DNA of 64,000 bases, taken from Congeria kusceri (lineage: Eukaryota; Mollusca; Bivalvia; Myida; Dreissenidae). Shown here piece after piece: positions 22,120-32,334 of this stretch. Within the stretch, counting starts at the first letter, position 1; every line of letters begins with the position of its first letter. The notes under the pieces are model-generated. The model made no database searches. It was not told where the DNA came from and saw nothing but the letters and a program-made list of their open reading frames with translations. The position numbers were made by a program, and so were the translations under genes. The DNA lies in the NCBI GenBank assembly GCA_027627225.1, contig CM051024.1, positions 43,909,847-43,973,846 on the forward strand. The letters are read 5' to 3'.

Positions 22120-24891
22120 ATGATGGACAGCGATAGCGACAGCGATGAAGAGTGCCTGATGACGGAAACAGGAATTGAAAATGCAGAATCGTTTAAGACA
22201 TGTTGGACAGGAGACGTAAAAGACTTTCTTATGCGTGAGGACTATATTGCAGTTAGAGGATCAACTGTTTCAGAAGAAGAGCTGCCGTTTGTATGGTTAG
22301 AGTGTGATGTCGATGGTGTAAGCATTAAGTGGAAAGATATTGGCATAGGGTTAGAACTGGATTATACACATTTGACAATATCCCCAAGAATGGAGCTGGC
22401 TATAAGACCGATTTATTCTGTTGTGAAGAAGCATTTGAAACTGAGTGAATATAGTGCGAGAAGTTTGCAAACTTTGAAACAATCATTTGGATGTCAAGTT
22501 ATGTACTACGGTGGTTGGGACACTTGGTTGTGTTTTGTCCCCAACAGCTCAAATAGAGAAGATTACACCAGTAAAATGCTACGCGATATGACTGCCAAAA
22601 AATTTCGTGGTGAATTTCAAAAGCGGTTAAAAGAATTAGTAGGAAAGGACATTGCGAGGGGTACACTGGCCAAAAATAACTTGGACAATTTAAGTAAAAT
22701 GTTTGTGTTGCCAGGTGACCGTCGAGTTATTATGTCCGCGTTTCACAGTGCTCTGAATTGTATACAACCAGTTCTACCTGGATTTCAACCCATGCTTTAT
22801 ACGTTCAGATTTGGTGAGAGGTGTACTACTACATTAAAGTTACCCATTGCAGATGATAGTGGAGTAGAAGACATTTGTGTGCACCCGGCGATAAGCATCA
22901 GCAATAATTGTCACGATTTGTTTTGGTGTAGGGACGGTGTAAACCGGTTAATAGGACGTCGTGGCCATCTTACGTCTTGTTTGTCCTTCTTCGAATGTGT
23001 AAACTTTCAATCAAATTTAGATGAAAGACCACTTGACGTAGCCAGACAACTGCTGAAAATAAGCGTTTTTCCAGATGCCGTTAGATTCGTGCAGCTGTAT
23101 TCGGACACTCCACATCGGCGTCCTCAAACCGTAGTTTATCCTGTATCAGGTTGTGTGCTATTGGCGGAGGGTATTTTTCGAGAGACAAGTCAAATAAAGC
23201 TGAACCGGGATGCTTTGCAATACTTGTCCGAGATACGCAACAATTTTTTCCAACTACGAGACGGAACGTGTCGTATGGAGTTTGTGACTGCATTACCGTC
23301 TGTTTGTCGAAGTGTTAACGCGTCTGATCTAGTGGACAACAATAGCCTTCTGTGTCTGTTAAAGGAGGAAGCAATGCTTGTACCATTTTCCAAGAGCGAA
23401 GACATCGTTGGTTGTGTGCGAGAAGTAGGACTCTATCTGTGTGAACAACTTGCTATCATATATCAAACGCGCAGAGGTACGGGAGACAGTGTTGCCACGT
23501 GGGAAGCCTATCAGTATGAGTGTGCAGTCGAACGTCTACTATGGGGTAACCTATTCTGTGGGACTTCCCGCCTATACTATGTTAATTTGGGAGTTGGTGT
23601 AGGAAATCCGTCACGTTGTGTTACGGATCAGAAAAGGGTTCTTACGTCTGGAGGATAGTTCGACGTGTTGCGCGGACGAAACTACGACACCACCACTAAG
23701 CATTTACACAAAGAATGCGACAGTACAACGTCAGATTTCACGTGTGTTTGGCCTGTGTAACTATGTAAAATCCAGCTACAGAGTGTTGGGTAGGCGTATC
23801 GTTACGTGTTTGCTTGAGGACTTTCACGAATCAGGAAAGGTGTTTATGCGGAAGGGAGAATTTCTAATCTTTCTTAAGACATCATCAGGAAATGGCAACA
23901 AGAGAATTGTCGGTGGCATTACAGTAAAAGATTTGGCTGCGAAGCTCGCTGGGTGTAAAAAATTCAAATGGCCATTGGTTTTTGGCACAGTAAAACGACT
24001 GCTAGGCAATAACACAGACACGGTGGCAATGCATTGCATTGAAGGTATCCGAGCCTTAGAACTGGGCTATTTTCCAGCCTTTCGGACCAGCGATTCCAGT
24101 AGACATGAAGGATTGAATTGGATGTTTACCTATGGACTGTGGGTGCTCGCAGACGAAGGCCATAGCGAGAGTAACTACGAAGCACAAGCTGCAAGCCTAC
24201 ACACCTTGGTTTTATGTGAGCTGGAGAGATTTAAGGTATGTCACACATCGCAGTATGAGCAGACGGTGTTTCCGTGGCTTAAACCTGTCCTTGAAAAAGT
24301 AGCGGAAAAAAAAAACTTAAAAGAGAAGACACGGTACTCGTTCTGGCGTTTGTGTCCGGGGTTGCTCTACTGATGAATGGTTGCTACGCTGATTATTTGA
24401 ATCTTAGTAGATTAGAGCGGAAACTACCTTTAACTCAGGTAATGCTCAGAATGCTAGAAGTGCAGTGTAAGTTTCGTTTAGGAAATATCCACACCTTTCC
24501 GCTGTGGAAGCTTGACCCATCGATTCCTCACCAGCTGTACAGCAAACACACGGAAACAAAAAGTCAGCAAAAGTCGACAGAGCACCGAACTGAAGAATCA
24601 ATGCAACAGATTCGAGACGAAGACGATATTGGGGGCATGGAAACGACGGAGTATGCGATTGTTACATCCGATGAAGTAGCCATCGTCGGAGGAAGACATA
24701 TGCCCAATAATAAGTGTGTTTACGCGAACTGGAGTCCTGTAGAAATAGATGTTCTCAAGCAAGTGGCCGGTGAATGTCGTGGGAAAGGGACTGAAATGTT
24801 TAGGCGCTATCAGGAGATTTGTAGTCGAAACGGGATTCCAGATCGTTCGCGGAAGGCATTTCTCCGGAAAATATCTAGAATGTTCCCTTAG
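22120..24891 (+). CDS. gene A: large unrecognised protein with Myb/SANT-like C-terminus, two frame changes
   Basis: About 920 codons read in frame 1 (22120-23655), frame 2 (about 23603-24316) and frame 1 again (24316-24891). I do not recognise the family. From ATG 22120, just after an acceptor-like CAG, the protein starts with an acidic Asp/Ser run (MMDSDSDSDEE). A long globular part follows with aromatic and Cys-rich patches (MYYGGWDTWLCF, LFWCRDGVNRLIGRRG, RNNFFQLRDGTCRMEF). The second frame gives TKNATVQRQISRVFGLCNYV and GLNWMFTYGLWVLADEG. The last frame begins with a hydrophobic VLVLAFVSGVALL, then a charged linker, then a Myb/SANT-like block. Frame 1 alone stays open for 512 codons, far beyond chance in DNA this AT-rich. 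No reverse transcriptase, DDE or tyrosine-recombinase motif is evident. The frame changes mean a decayed copy, base-calling errors or programmed frameshifting. No poly(A) signal directly follows. Confidence 0.7.
23603..23658 (+). other. first frame change of gene A (frame 1 to 2)
   Basis: Frame 2 is open only from 23603 and frame 1 stops at TAG 23656-23658, so the change must occur in these 56 bases. It needs a +1 shift or one missing or extra base. The window holds AAAAGGG (a possible indel hotspot) and CTT-ACG, where a Leu tRNA could slip from CTT to TTA, loosely like the Ty1-type +1 site CTT-AGG-C. This is weak evidence; a plain 1-base mutation is the simplest reading. Confidence 0.5.
24295..24373 (+). 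other. second frame change of gene A on an A AAA AAC slippery heptamer
   Basis: Frame 1 reopens at 24295 and frame 2 stops at 24373, so the change lies between. At 24310-24316 is A AAA AAC, with AAA and AAC as in-phase codons of the upstream frame. It is one of the established -1 slippery heptamers of eukaryotic elements, and a -1 slip there joins exactly the downstream frame. GACAC (24328-24332) and GTGTC (24352-24356) could form a weak stem 11 bases downstream. The heptamer is part of a 10-A run (24306-24315), so a missing A from sequencing or mutation explains the data equally well. Confidence 0.5.
24724..24888 (+). other. Myb/SANT-like domain of gene A
   Basis: The last ~53 residues run from NWSPVEIDVLKQVAG to the end: Trp, Glu and Leu spaced as in helix 1, then GKGTEMFRRYQEIC, then RSRKAFLRKISRMF as a basic third helix. 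This spacing is typical of Myb/SANT/trihelix DNA-binding folds, including those of telomere-repeat binders and transposon proteins. The second canonical Trp is replaced by Phe. The call is by pattern only. Confidence 0.45.
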
Positions 24892-24968
24892 GAGCCAAGT
24901 TAAAAGTACCTCTGTATCTGAATGTTTCACTTTAAGGATAATATTTACTTACCAGTTTTTAATAAGTT
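24892..24968 (+). other. 3' flank of gene A
   Basis: Short AT-rich spacer after the TAG stop. No AATAAA is present before the 53-bp repeats begin. Confidence 0.5.
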
Positions 24969-25461
24969 GAGCCTCTGAACTCATAGACACTCAGAACGTG
25001 TAGCACAGCGATACTGTATGTGAGCCTGTGAACTCATGGACACTCAGAACGTGTAGCATATGGATCATGTAAGTGAGCACCTGTACCCATGGACATTGAC
25101 AACGTGTAATACAGTAATACTGTAAGTGAGCCTCGGAACTCATGTACATTGAAAATGTGTAGCACATTGTTACTGTAAGCGAGCCTCTGAACTCATAGAC
25201 ACTCAGAACGTTTAGCATAGTGATACTGTAAGTGAGCACCTGTACCCATGGACATTGAAAATGTGTAGCACAGTGATACTGTAAGCGAGCCTCTGAACTC
25301 ATGGACACTCAGAACGTTAAGCATAGTAATACTGTACGTGAGCTCCTGAACCCATGGACATTGAAAATGTGTCGCACCGTGATAGACACAATGCACTGAC
25401 ACTCAAGACGTGAAACATGGTGACACCGTAAGTGAGCCTCTGAACTCACGGACACTCAGCG
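24969..25461. repeat. 53-bp minisatellite, about nine units
   Basis: Units start GAGC at 24969, 25022, 25075, 25128, 25181, 25234, 25287 and 25340, exactly 53 bp apart; a disrupted one begins at 25434. Two variants are interspersed: GAGCCTCTGAACTCAT with CACTCAGAAC, and GAGCACCTGTACCCAT with CATTGAAAAT. Reverse-strand frames here are artefacts. Confidence 0.9.
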
Positions 25462-25469
25462 GTAACTGC

Positions 25470-26540
25470 GCCGTCGTCGGGTCCCAAGCCTCGAGTGAGA
25501 AAGCAGGAGGGCCGCTAAATGAGTCGACCGTTTCAATGTTGTTGTTGTTTTTTATTGTCATAATTAGATATGTCATGTATCAATGACGGAATGAGTAAAT
25601 GCAAGTGCAGACCTTTTTGCTCGCTGGATTGCATGAATGAATCGGCTGTAGTTTTTGTTGCTGCTAAAAATAATTGTTCACGATTAGTATACTCGAACGT
25701 AGCATTAACACCAGTAGCAGCACCATCAGCATCACATCACATTATTTTTATTTCAGGTGTCTTTCGTTACCTCCTAAAACATGTATAACATACAAAATCG
25801 TTGACATCGACATAAACTATTTCATTTATCGAAAATTGAAAATATATCTACGTTCTGTCGATACAGACCCGTTTATCTTGTAAACAGCAGCGGCTACGTT
25901 CGGTTTTAAATAAGAAAGCAAGAACTGCACATGCGCTTAGAATAAATATGACTCTTCTATACGATGTATACACATGTAGATAATAGATCACTGCACCGCG
26001 AAGTATTATTTTAGTCTTAAATAGCTGTCTTAATACGCATATATGTACACAACTTATTATCGCATTTATTATATTATTTTTAAATGTGTTGACATCATAG
26101 GAATAAATTGATGAATTTACATTATAATTATCTACAATGTCGTAGAATCCCTCTTGAGTGAAATTTTTAGGTAACACGTCATTAATTAACCATTGATAAA
26201 AACGAATTGTGGCTTAACATTATAATTACAGTTTAACGCATTGCTATCTAAATAATAATCTTCGTTGAAACATGCAGACAAAGTTTCTTGCAATTACCAC
26301 TATGCCGTGTACCCCTTTGCCGTGTAAATCCTCCGTCGCAGAACACAAAAAACTGGACGTTTCCAAGGGTGTGACACTGTCTGTGTAATTTCAAGCGATA
26401 CTGTACATAGGCTAATTATTCGCGCTGCGCTATTTTACGTGCAACGTCATTTTAGTATAACGGTCCTTGTTGACATTGAGAGAAAAATTGCACACCGCGA
26501 ATTGTCGGTGGTTTTACAGCGTACTTTCTGGCAGGTTGAG
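25470..26540. other. spacer between gene A and gene B
   Basis: A short GC-richer patch (25467-25530) is followed by AT-rich DNA. A small frame at 25570-25788 begins with a Cys-rich stretch (CKCRPFCSLDC) but has no other support and is not called. Confidence 0.4.
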
Positions 26541-26544
26541 GGAG

Positions 26545-26632
26545 TATATAATGGTCGCGTGTTCATGGGAATTACACAGTCCAAAGGAAACGTTCGAGAA
26601 AGACGTAACGTTGACTCTCCAAAAAGTCTAAG
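26545..26632 (+). promoter_or_regulatory. possible core promoter and leader exon of gene B
   Basis: TATATAA at 26545-26551 is followed ~30 bases on by ACACAGTCC (initiator-like) and a donor-like CTAAG-GTATTG at 26633. The next acceptor-like ATTGCAG ends at 27203. This would give an untranslated first exon. It rests on signal words only. Confidence 0.25.
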
Positions 26633-27226
26633 GTATTGTTAATATTTATTGTTTGATATAATACTTTTGCGTGGAATAAAAGTTATATGATAATAAATAT
26701 TAATTTTAAGACATTGAGAGTGATAATGTATAAAGATAAATAATATAAATGCAGTGTATATGTCAACAGCTATCGAACCGAGTATTATATAGCAATGTAT
26801 ATTTTGCAAAGGTAATAAACGATTGCATTTCTTAATGTATGGAAAGGAAATACAGTATTTATTTAAAAACTGTTATTCATGTGTAAAACGTTATTACTTT
26901 TTGGATATTAATGTGTATACAATGCTACAAATAATATTAAATGTGATATATAACTTTTGTGCAGTATTATCAATTATATAATATAATTAAAATACAGAAG
27001 TATTTGCACCAATCGTCATAAAATAAACTATTTAAAGATGATGTATGTTAATATAACTATATAATAAAAAATTACATTGCCAAGGATACAATTATAATAA
27101 ATTATAGTGAATAGAAATAAAATAACAACATGTCCTATTATTAGTGCAAACGATAATATATGAAAACTTTTTTGTTTATAGTATTGTTTCATCTGAATTG
27201 CAGAAACTCTTGAAGTAAGCTGAACT

Positions 27227-27907
27227 ATGTGCGCGAGACGGAGCGATGAGAGGGTGAGTTTAAAAATAATGAAAGTAATTAATTGTTTCGTTTGCCTAAA
27301 GGTACAGGTCATTTTATGTTCGTCGTACGTTCGGTTTGGTAAACAAGTGTATTCAGACATGTTTGAAATGAATGGACTACGCATGCATTATTGTTTATTT
27401 TATGTTAATATATTTTAGTATATTACCGCCTCCGAGTGCCAGGAAGAAATGGAGGATTTAACGGACACGATGGACGCCAAGTTCGAAGCCCTTGAAAATT
27501 TCACAATTGATTTTTTAAAGGGCCACCGGTCGGAGGTAGATGCCTTAGCAAAGCGTGTTGAGCTAGTAGAAAATAGGATCCAGTCGTCAAACATAGATGC
27601 GTTAGATGATAGTTTGTGTAGTATCAGAGAAGAGCTGGGGAAACTAATGGATAGGTCCAGTGGCGGAGAGAGCTCATCGACTGGGGCCAACCGTTGGTCA
27701 TACAAAGGGGCCCATGTTATGGTCAATTCGGATCAGGTACCTTTGAGGGCCACGCCTGTAAGCCCAGCAAAAAAGAAAATGAAGATTGCTTCGTTACTTG
27801 GCCCAGTGCACATGGCTCACCCTGCAACTAACATGGCTGCTAGCGCATTGCCGCCTCACACTTTGGAGGATATTGAGGATGTGCAGCTGAAACAAAGGAT
27901 ATGTTAA
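27227..27907 (+). CDS. gene B: spliced coiled-coil protein with basic nuclear-signal-like patch
   Basis: Proposed exons are 27204-27253 (ATG at 27227) and 27419-27907, with a 165-bp intron starting GTGAGT and ending TATTTTAG. The 27 coding bases of the first exon join the second in phase, giving about 171 residues. The N-terminus is basic (MCARRSDER). Residues ~20-90 are Leu/Val/Ile-spaced and highly charged, as in a coiled coil (VDALAKRVELVENRIQ, SIREELGKLMDR). A Ser/Gly linker follows, then SPAKKKMKIASLL, a likely nuclear localisation signal. AATAAA at 27925 fits a poly(A) signal 17 bases after the stop. I know no family for it. It lies 2.3 kb downstream of gene A in the same orientation; a partnership is only a guess. 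Without the intron the frame could start at ATG 27449 (152 residues). Confidence 0.55.
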
Positions 27908-27924
27908 TCATCAATAATGATTTC

Positions 27925-27930
27925 AATAAA
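27925..27930 (+). terminator. polyadenylation signal of gene B
   Basis: AATAAA, 17 bases after the TAA stop. Confidence 0.5.
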
Positions 27931-28127
27931 AGATATAATACACCCGTCTAAACTAACCTTGATTATAGCTAGCAAACAAAACACAATTTTCTGGATTGAA
28001 ATAAGATGTAGTATTGCTTTTTTATGAAAATGATCCTAATTTGTGATAATTCTATGTAATCCTCTCCGACTGCCCCAATAGTCTCTGATAACGGATGGGG
28101 AACATCAGATAACCATCTTTATGACAT

Positions 28128-28194
28128 GGTCATAAATCTTGTCAGATTATGTTGGCCATAGGTCATAAATCTTATCAGATTATGTTGGCCATAG
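28128..28194. repeat. 33-bp tandem duplication
   Basis: GGTCATAAATCTT, then GTCAGATTATGTTGGCCATA, occurs twice at a 33-base step. The rest of 27931-28640 holds nothing recognisable. Confidence 0.8.
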
Positions 28195-28639
28195 GTTGGT
28201 CCACAGCTGAAGGGTCAACCTAAAGTTAATTTTGGCAGCTGAGGAAGTTTCTTCCATATGCAGGAAAATGATTTTCCTAGCTTATTCCACCTGTGCAATC
28301 TTGATTTTAAATATAGAAATACTGCTTTTGCAGCTATTTCCTAACCTGCTCTCAGTAGATTTTACCAAATTCCCTATTACTTACATTGAAATAGGAACAA
28401 AATGACACCTATACTTGTAAAACCTAAAAAAACGATTCAAACGTCAAGTTTTCAAAACTTCAAAAATACCATTGTTTAGAGAAGATATTAAATATTCATG
28501 TGCAACCTGTGCAATTTTCATATTTAAATTATTAACAAAACTGAAGTACACAGTTCTTAATTTTCCTATTAAATTCAATGTTAAATCTTATCATTGATTT
28601 TGATCGATAGCGACAGTGGGATTACATTGAAAGTTGGAT

Positions 28640-29215
28640 ATGCATGTTTTTAGGGAATCAGTTAAGTTAAATTAAGGGCCATAACTCTGCCAAAATTATT
28701 AGTTTGTAACCAAATTCGAACTTGACATATATTTTATGATGCTTCACATGTATACGAAAAATTAGTTGAATATGTCAAGCCATTCTTGAGTTATCGTCCA
28801 GAAATCATGTTTTTAGGGAATTTTAAGTTGAAATGGTGCCATAACTCTGCCAAAATTCAGTGGTTTGTAACCAACATTGAACTTGACCTGTATTATATCA
28901 AGTTACATGTGTGTACCAAAAATTATTTGAATATGCCAAGCCTTTCTTGAGTTATCATCCGGAAACTATGTTTTTAGGGAATTTTAAGTCAAAAAGGGGC
29001 AGTAACTCTGTCAAAATTTAGTGGTTTGTAACCAACATCGAACTTGACCAGTATTCTAGGATGTTACACGTGTACCAAAAATTATTTGAATTTGTCAAGC
29101 CTTTCTTGAGTTATCATCCGGAAAACAAAAACCTATAGACCGACAGACAGACAGACAAGCTCACTCCTATATACCCCCCCCACGCTAAACTTTGTTTGTT
29201 GGGGTGTAAATAATG
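28640..29215 (+). repeat. tandem array, family D (three ~155-bp units) with 3' module
   Basis: Three units share CCATAACTCTGCCAAAATT, TTTGTAACCAACAT, GAACTTGAC and TTTCTTGAGTTATCATCCGG. The block ends GACAGACAGACAGACAAGC, TATATACCCCCCCC and AACTTTGTTTGTTGGGGTG, an ending very similar to the one at 9310-9370. Confidence 0.75.
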
Positions 29216-29219
29216 TAAA

Positions 29220-30488
29220 GCTATTACAATGGAATGCTTTGCACTCAACTGTTTGTCCGTAATTGTTTTAACTTTGAATTATCTGACCAATAAATATAAT
29301 GCCCAGGCACTATTGGATGTCTAGATATGCATGACAGTTCAATCGCTCCAGCGTGGCACCAAGCACCTTACGCATGGCACCAGTAAATTTCGGTCATAAC
29401 TTGGTTTAGCTGTTGTTAAATGATTGAAAAATGTTGCAAATGAGCTGTGGGGCATGTATGGGTCTTATATTTTGAGTACAGGTATTGTTTTAAAATGAAT
29501 TATTTTAGTGATTTTTCATCCTTATTTGCTTCGTTCTCCATCAACCATGGGTGAGGAAAAAGGATGTATGTTTTTCAAAACGGAGAATTTCTGGACCCTT
29601 CTTCGCATATATGTTCTGAATTCAATTTAAGGTCGAACGACTGTCTCAGATTTTCATAAAATACCTTAAACCATGGATAAACAAAACTTACCAAACTGTT
29701 GTGGTTTTGAAAACAAAAGCGGAAACGCTCATGCGAGATTTCTCCAAGCCACCGTCTGGTGGTACGCAGGAGCGTTTGGTGGCCGTGTAGCTGTTTCTTG
29801 GTTAACTTGATTTTACCATTTTGTCTAGCGCCAACACCGATTGCAACAACACTTGGATATTTACACAGTTGTTACTTATGACTGTTCTCAATCCACCCTT
29901 ATAACCCAACCTCACCTTGACCTTGAACTAATTTGCACAAATAATTGAAATGGGCTGTTTCTTGATTAATTAGATTTTACCATTTCGTCTAGCACCAACA
30001 CCACTTTGACCTTGACCTAATTTGGACTAAGCAATGGGCTATAATCCAGCACCAACTGGGTGCATGCGTGTTTATCAAACACAGAATCTTGTTTTTTCTA
30101 TTTTTAGTCACATTGACCTTGACCACCCACCCTATATGCAATCCCAAGGTATATCTATGTTAACTATGTTAACATAGGTTAACTATTGTAGATTTTAAAA
30201 TGTGCCATATACAACTTTAATATAGTCACAAAAGCTTAATTTATCAATAACACATTTTACAGTGAGCACACTTTAAACTTTACTGTTAGAAGAATAGCCA
30301 AAATCCTTTTTCCAATATTGACCAGCAAGTATCCTGTTTTAAAAGAATATGATTGGCTGAATTATGGATGAGCGAGTGAATGGTGTGTGAAAGGTGAAAA
30401 GTGTGTGTTTATTCCAAAGTCAGATGTGATGAGAAGAAGTTGATACTGTTGTATACTTGTATATTTTTATAATTAGATTTGGTGCTCT
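29220..30488. other. low-repeat AT-rich stretch
   Basis: Contains isolated family-A words (29910-29925, 30110-30145) but no full units and no gene I can support. Confidence 0.5.
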
Positions 30489-30731
30489 GGGCCCAGTTGC
30501 TCAAAACTTTAACGGCCGGTTAAGCTAACGGCCTGTTAACTTTAGATGTAAATAAAAATAATATTACAAGCATTTCGCGTATGAAGCATTTGACAATTAT
30601 TTGAGCATATCAATTGATTTAGAATAAATGCAGATTTTAAAATTTTAACATTTTATTTACATCAAAAACTTTATCCAAAAGTTAACGGTTGTTAGCTTAA
30701 TTGTCCGTTAAAGTTTTGAGCAACTGGGCCC
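30489..30731. mobile_element. MITE with ~50-bp terminal inverted repeats
   Basis: Both ends read inward GGGCCCAGTTGCTC, then AAAACTTTAACGG and TTAAGCTAAC, and the match extends to GATGTAAATAAAA. The 243-bp element has no coding capacity. The flanks do not show a clear target duplication. Confidence 0.85.
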
Positions 30732-32330
30732 TGGTCTCTTTTGTATCTATTAAAATAAATAAAATCCATGCTACATATGTATGAAGGTTTATCACTCATT
30801 CTCATTTTTGGGGCCGAAAAACATTAAAATAAATATGAAATTTATGACTTCTCATTTCCATACAAATTTATGTTTAATATGAAAATGGAACTTATCTGTG
30901 TTGAGTTTTAAGTGATGGCCATATTGTGAAAGCTTTATTAATTTTTTGCTGTAGTATGCTGTCAAGATATGCAGGAGTTTTACTTATGTTTTTTAAATGA
31001 CGGTGACAGATACAGAATATGATAAAAACAAACATAAGAGATGCACTTTTTTGTCATTATTATTGAATTACCAACACAGAAATTTTTATTATTTAACTTC
31101 TTGAAAACACTTAACTGATAACATTGTCGAACAATGGACACTTAAAATGGAAAATTGAGCCGAAGAAATAGTAATTTTTTGCATTATTGTCTTTTTGTTT
31201 TCTTCATATATCCTCACACCTTAAATAAAGGTAAATACAGAGTCAAATATCATAGTAGTGCACACAAAACCTTTTACAAACTCTGAAGCAGAAATAATAG
31301 AGCTCAAATGATGTAAGACCATTTTACTGGAATTTTTTACAACTTGTGCTTTTGTCACGTAAAATTCATTAAACAAGTAACACATTGTACAAGGACAGTA
31401 TTCGGTAGAAAATGGGTTAATCTATTGCAGATGTGGGGAAAAAAACTTGCAAATTTAAACATTTGTAGAAAAAGAAAGAATATAATTGACATAGAACCAT
31501 TAAAATGCGAAATTCATGCCAATTGTCATGTAAAATTCAATGAACTCAACTGTTACATTTAACGGAACTGTTTTCAAATGGCATGCTTGTTTTCTGAATA
31601 TAAATGTGATAGATGATGGATAATTGTAGAGTATTTGACATTTTAATGACATAACTCAGTTCATATTTGTCACATTAAATTCAACTAACTTTTTCAACAT
31701 TTCAGCTATTTAGTCTTTGTCAATATACATCTGTATTATTGGACAAACAAACATACATATTTAAACATAATATTAGTGCAATTAAAACAAACAAAAACAA
31801 TAAGTTCAACATTTTATGTTTGAATTTTACATGACATTTAATGAATTTTACTTGACATTTTAATCTATGCTCTATAATGTGCACTAGACCCTGATTTTGA
31901 ACCATGCATCATAACAGCACTTATCTTTAATTATTTCTTAGCACAAGTGCAATTAAAACAAATTCTATCTATAAAGTTATCAGATATATTTGACTGAACA
32001 AAAACAAGGGCAGTTCAAATAAGTAACCTAAAACAATAGATCATGTGTCATTGATTTCAACTAAATGGCACTAGAAAAACATTCAATGACATCATAAATA
32101 AGGATGTGACATATGCCGCCGAAGCATATGCTTGTCAGAGGAAGGCAAAACAATGTCAGAGTACAATATAATGCTCTGGACAAATATCTTGAGATTTCAT
32201 TCACACAGCTGTTTGTTGTTGTGACACACTGCCTCATAATGATCTTCATTCCCAACAAGTTATTACATTCCTTACATGTTGGCAAAAATGTTGCTTCATA
32301 AAAAAGTTCATTCTAATATTTGACCCTTTT
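30732..32330. other. AT-rich stretch with scattered TGTCA-GTAAAATTCA motifs
   Basis: No gene is supported. A motif of the form TGTCANGTAAAATTCA occurs at 31353, 31524 and 31669 on the plus strand and at 31821 and 31841 on the minus strand. Confidence 0.5.
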
Positions 32331-32334
32331 AGTG

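Noticed and set aside
24352..24391. Reverse-transcriptase-like 'YAD' in gene A (NGCYADYLN)
   Set aside because: No neighbouring RT motifs or fold context; a three-residue coincidence.
25570..25788. Cys-rich small frame (CKCRPFCSLDC)
   Set aside because: Short, no signal peptide and no splice or promoter context; probably chance.
27028..27384. 118-codon minus-strand frame
   Set aside because: Antisense to the gene B leader and intron; AT-driven hydrophobic composition, no recognisable motif.
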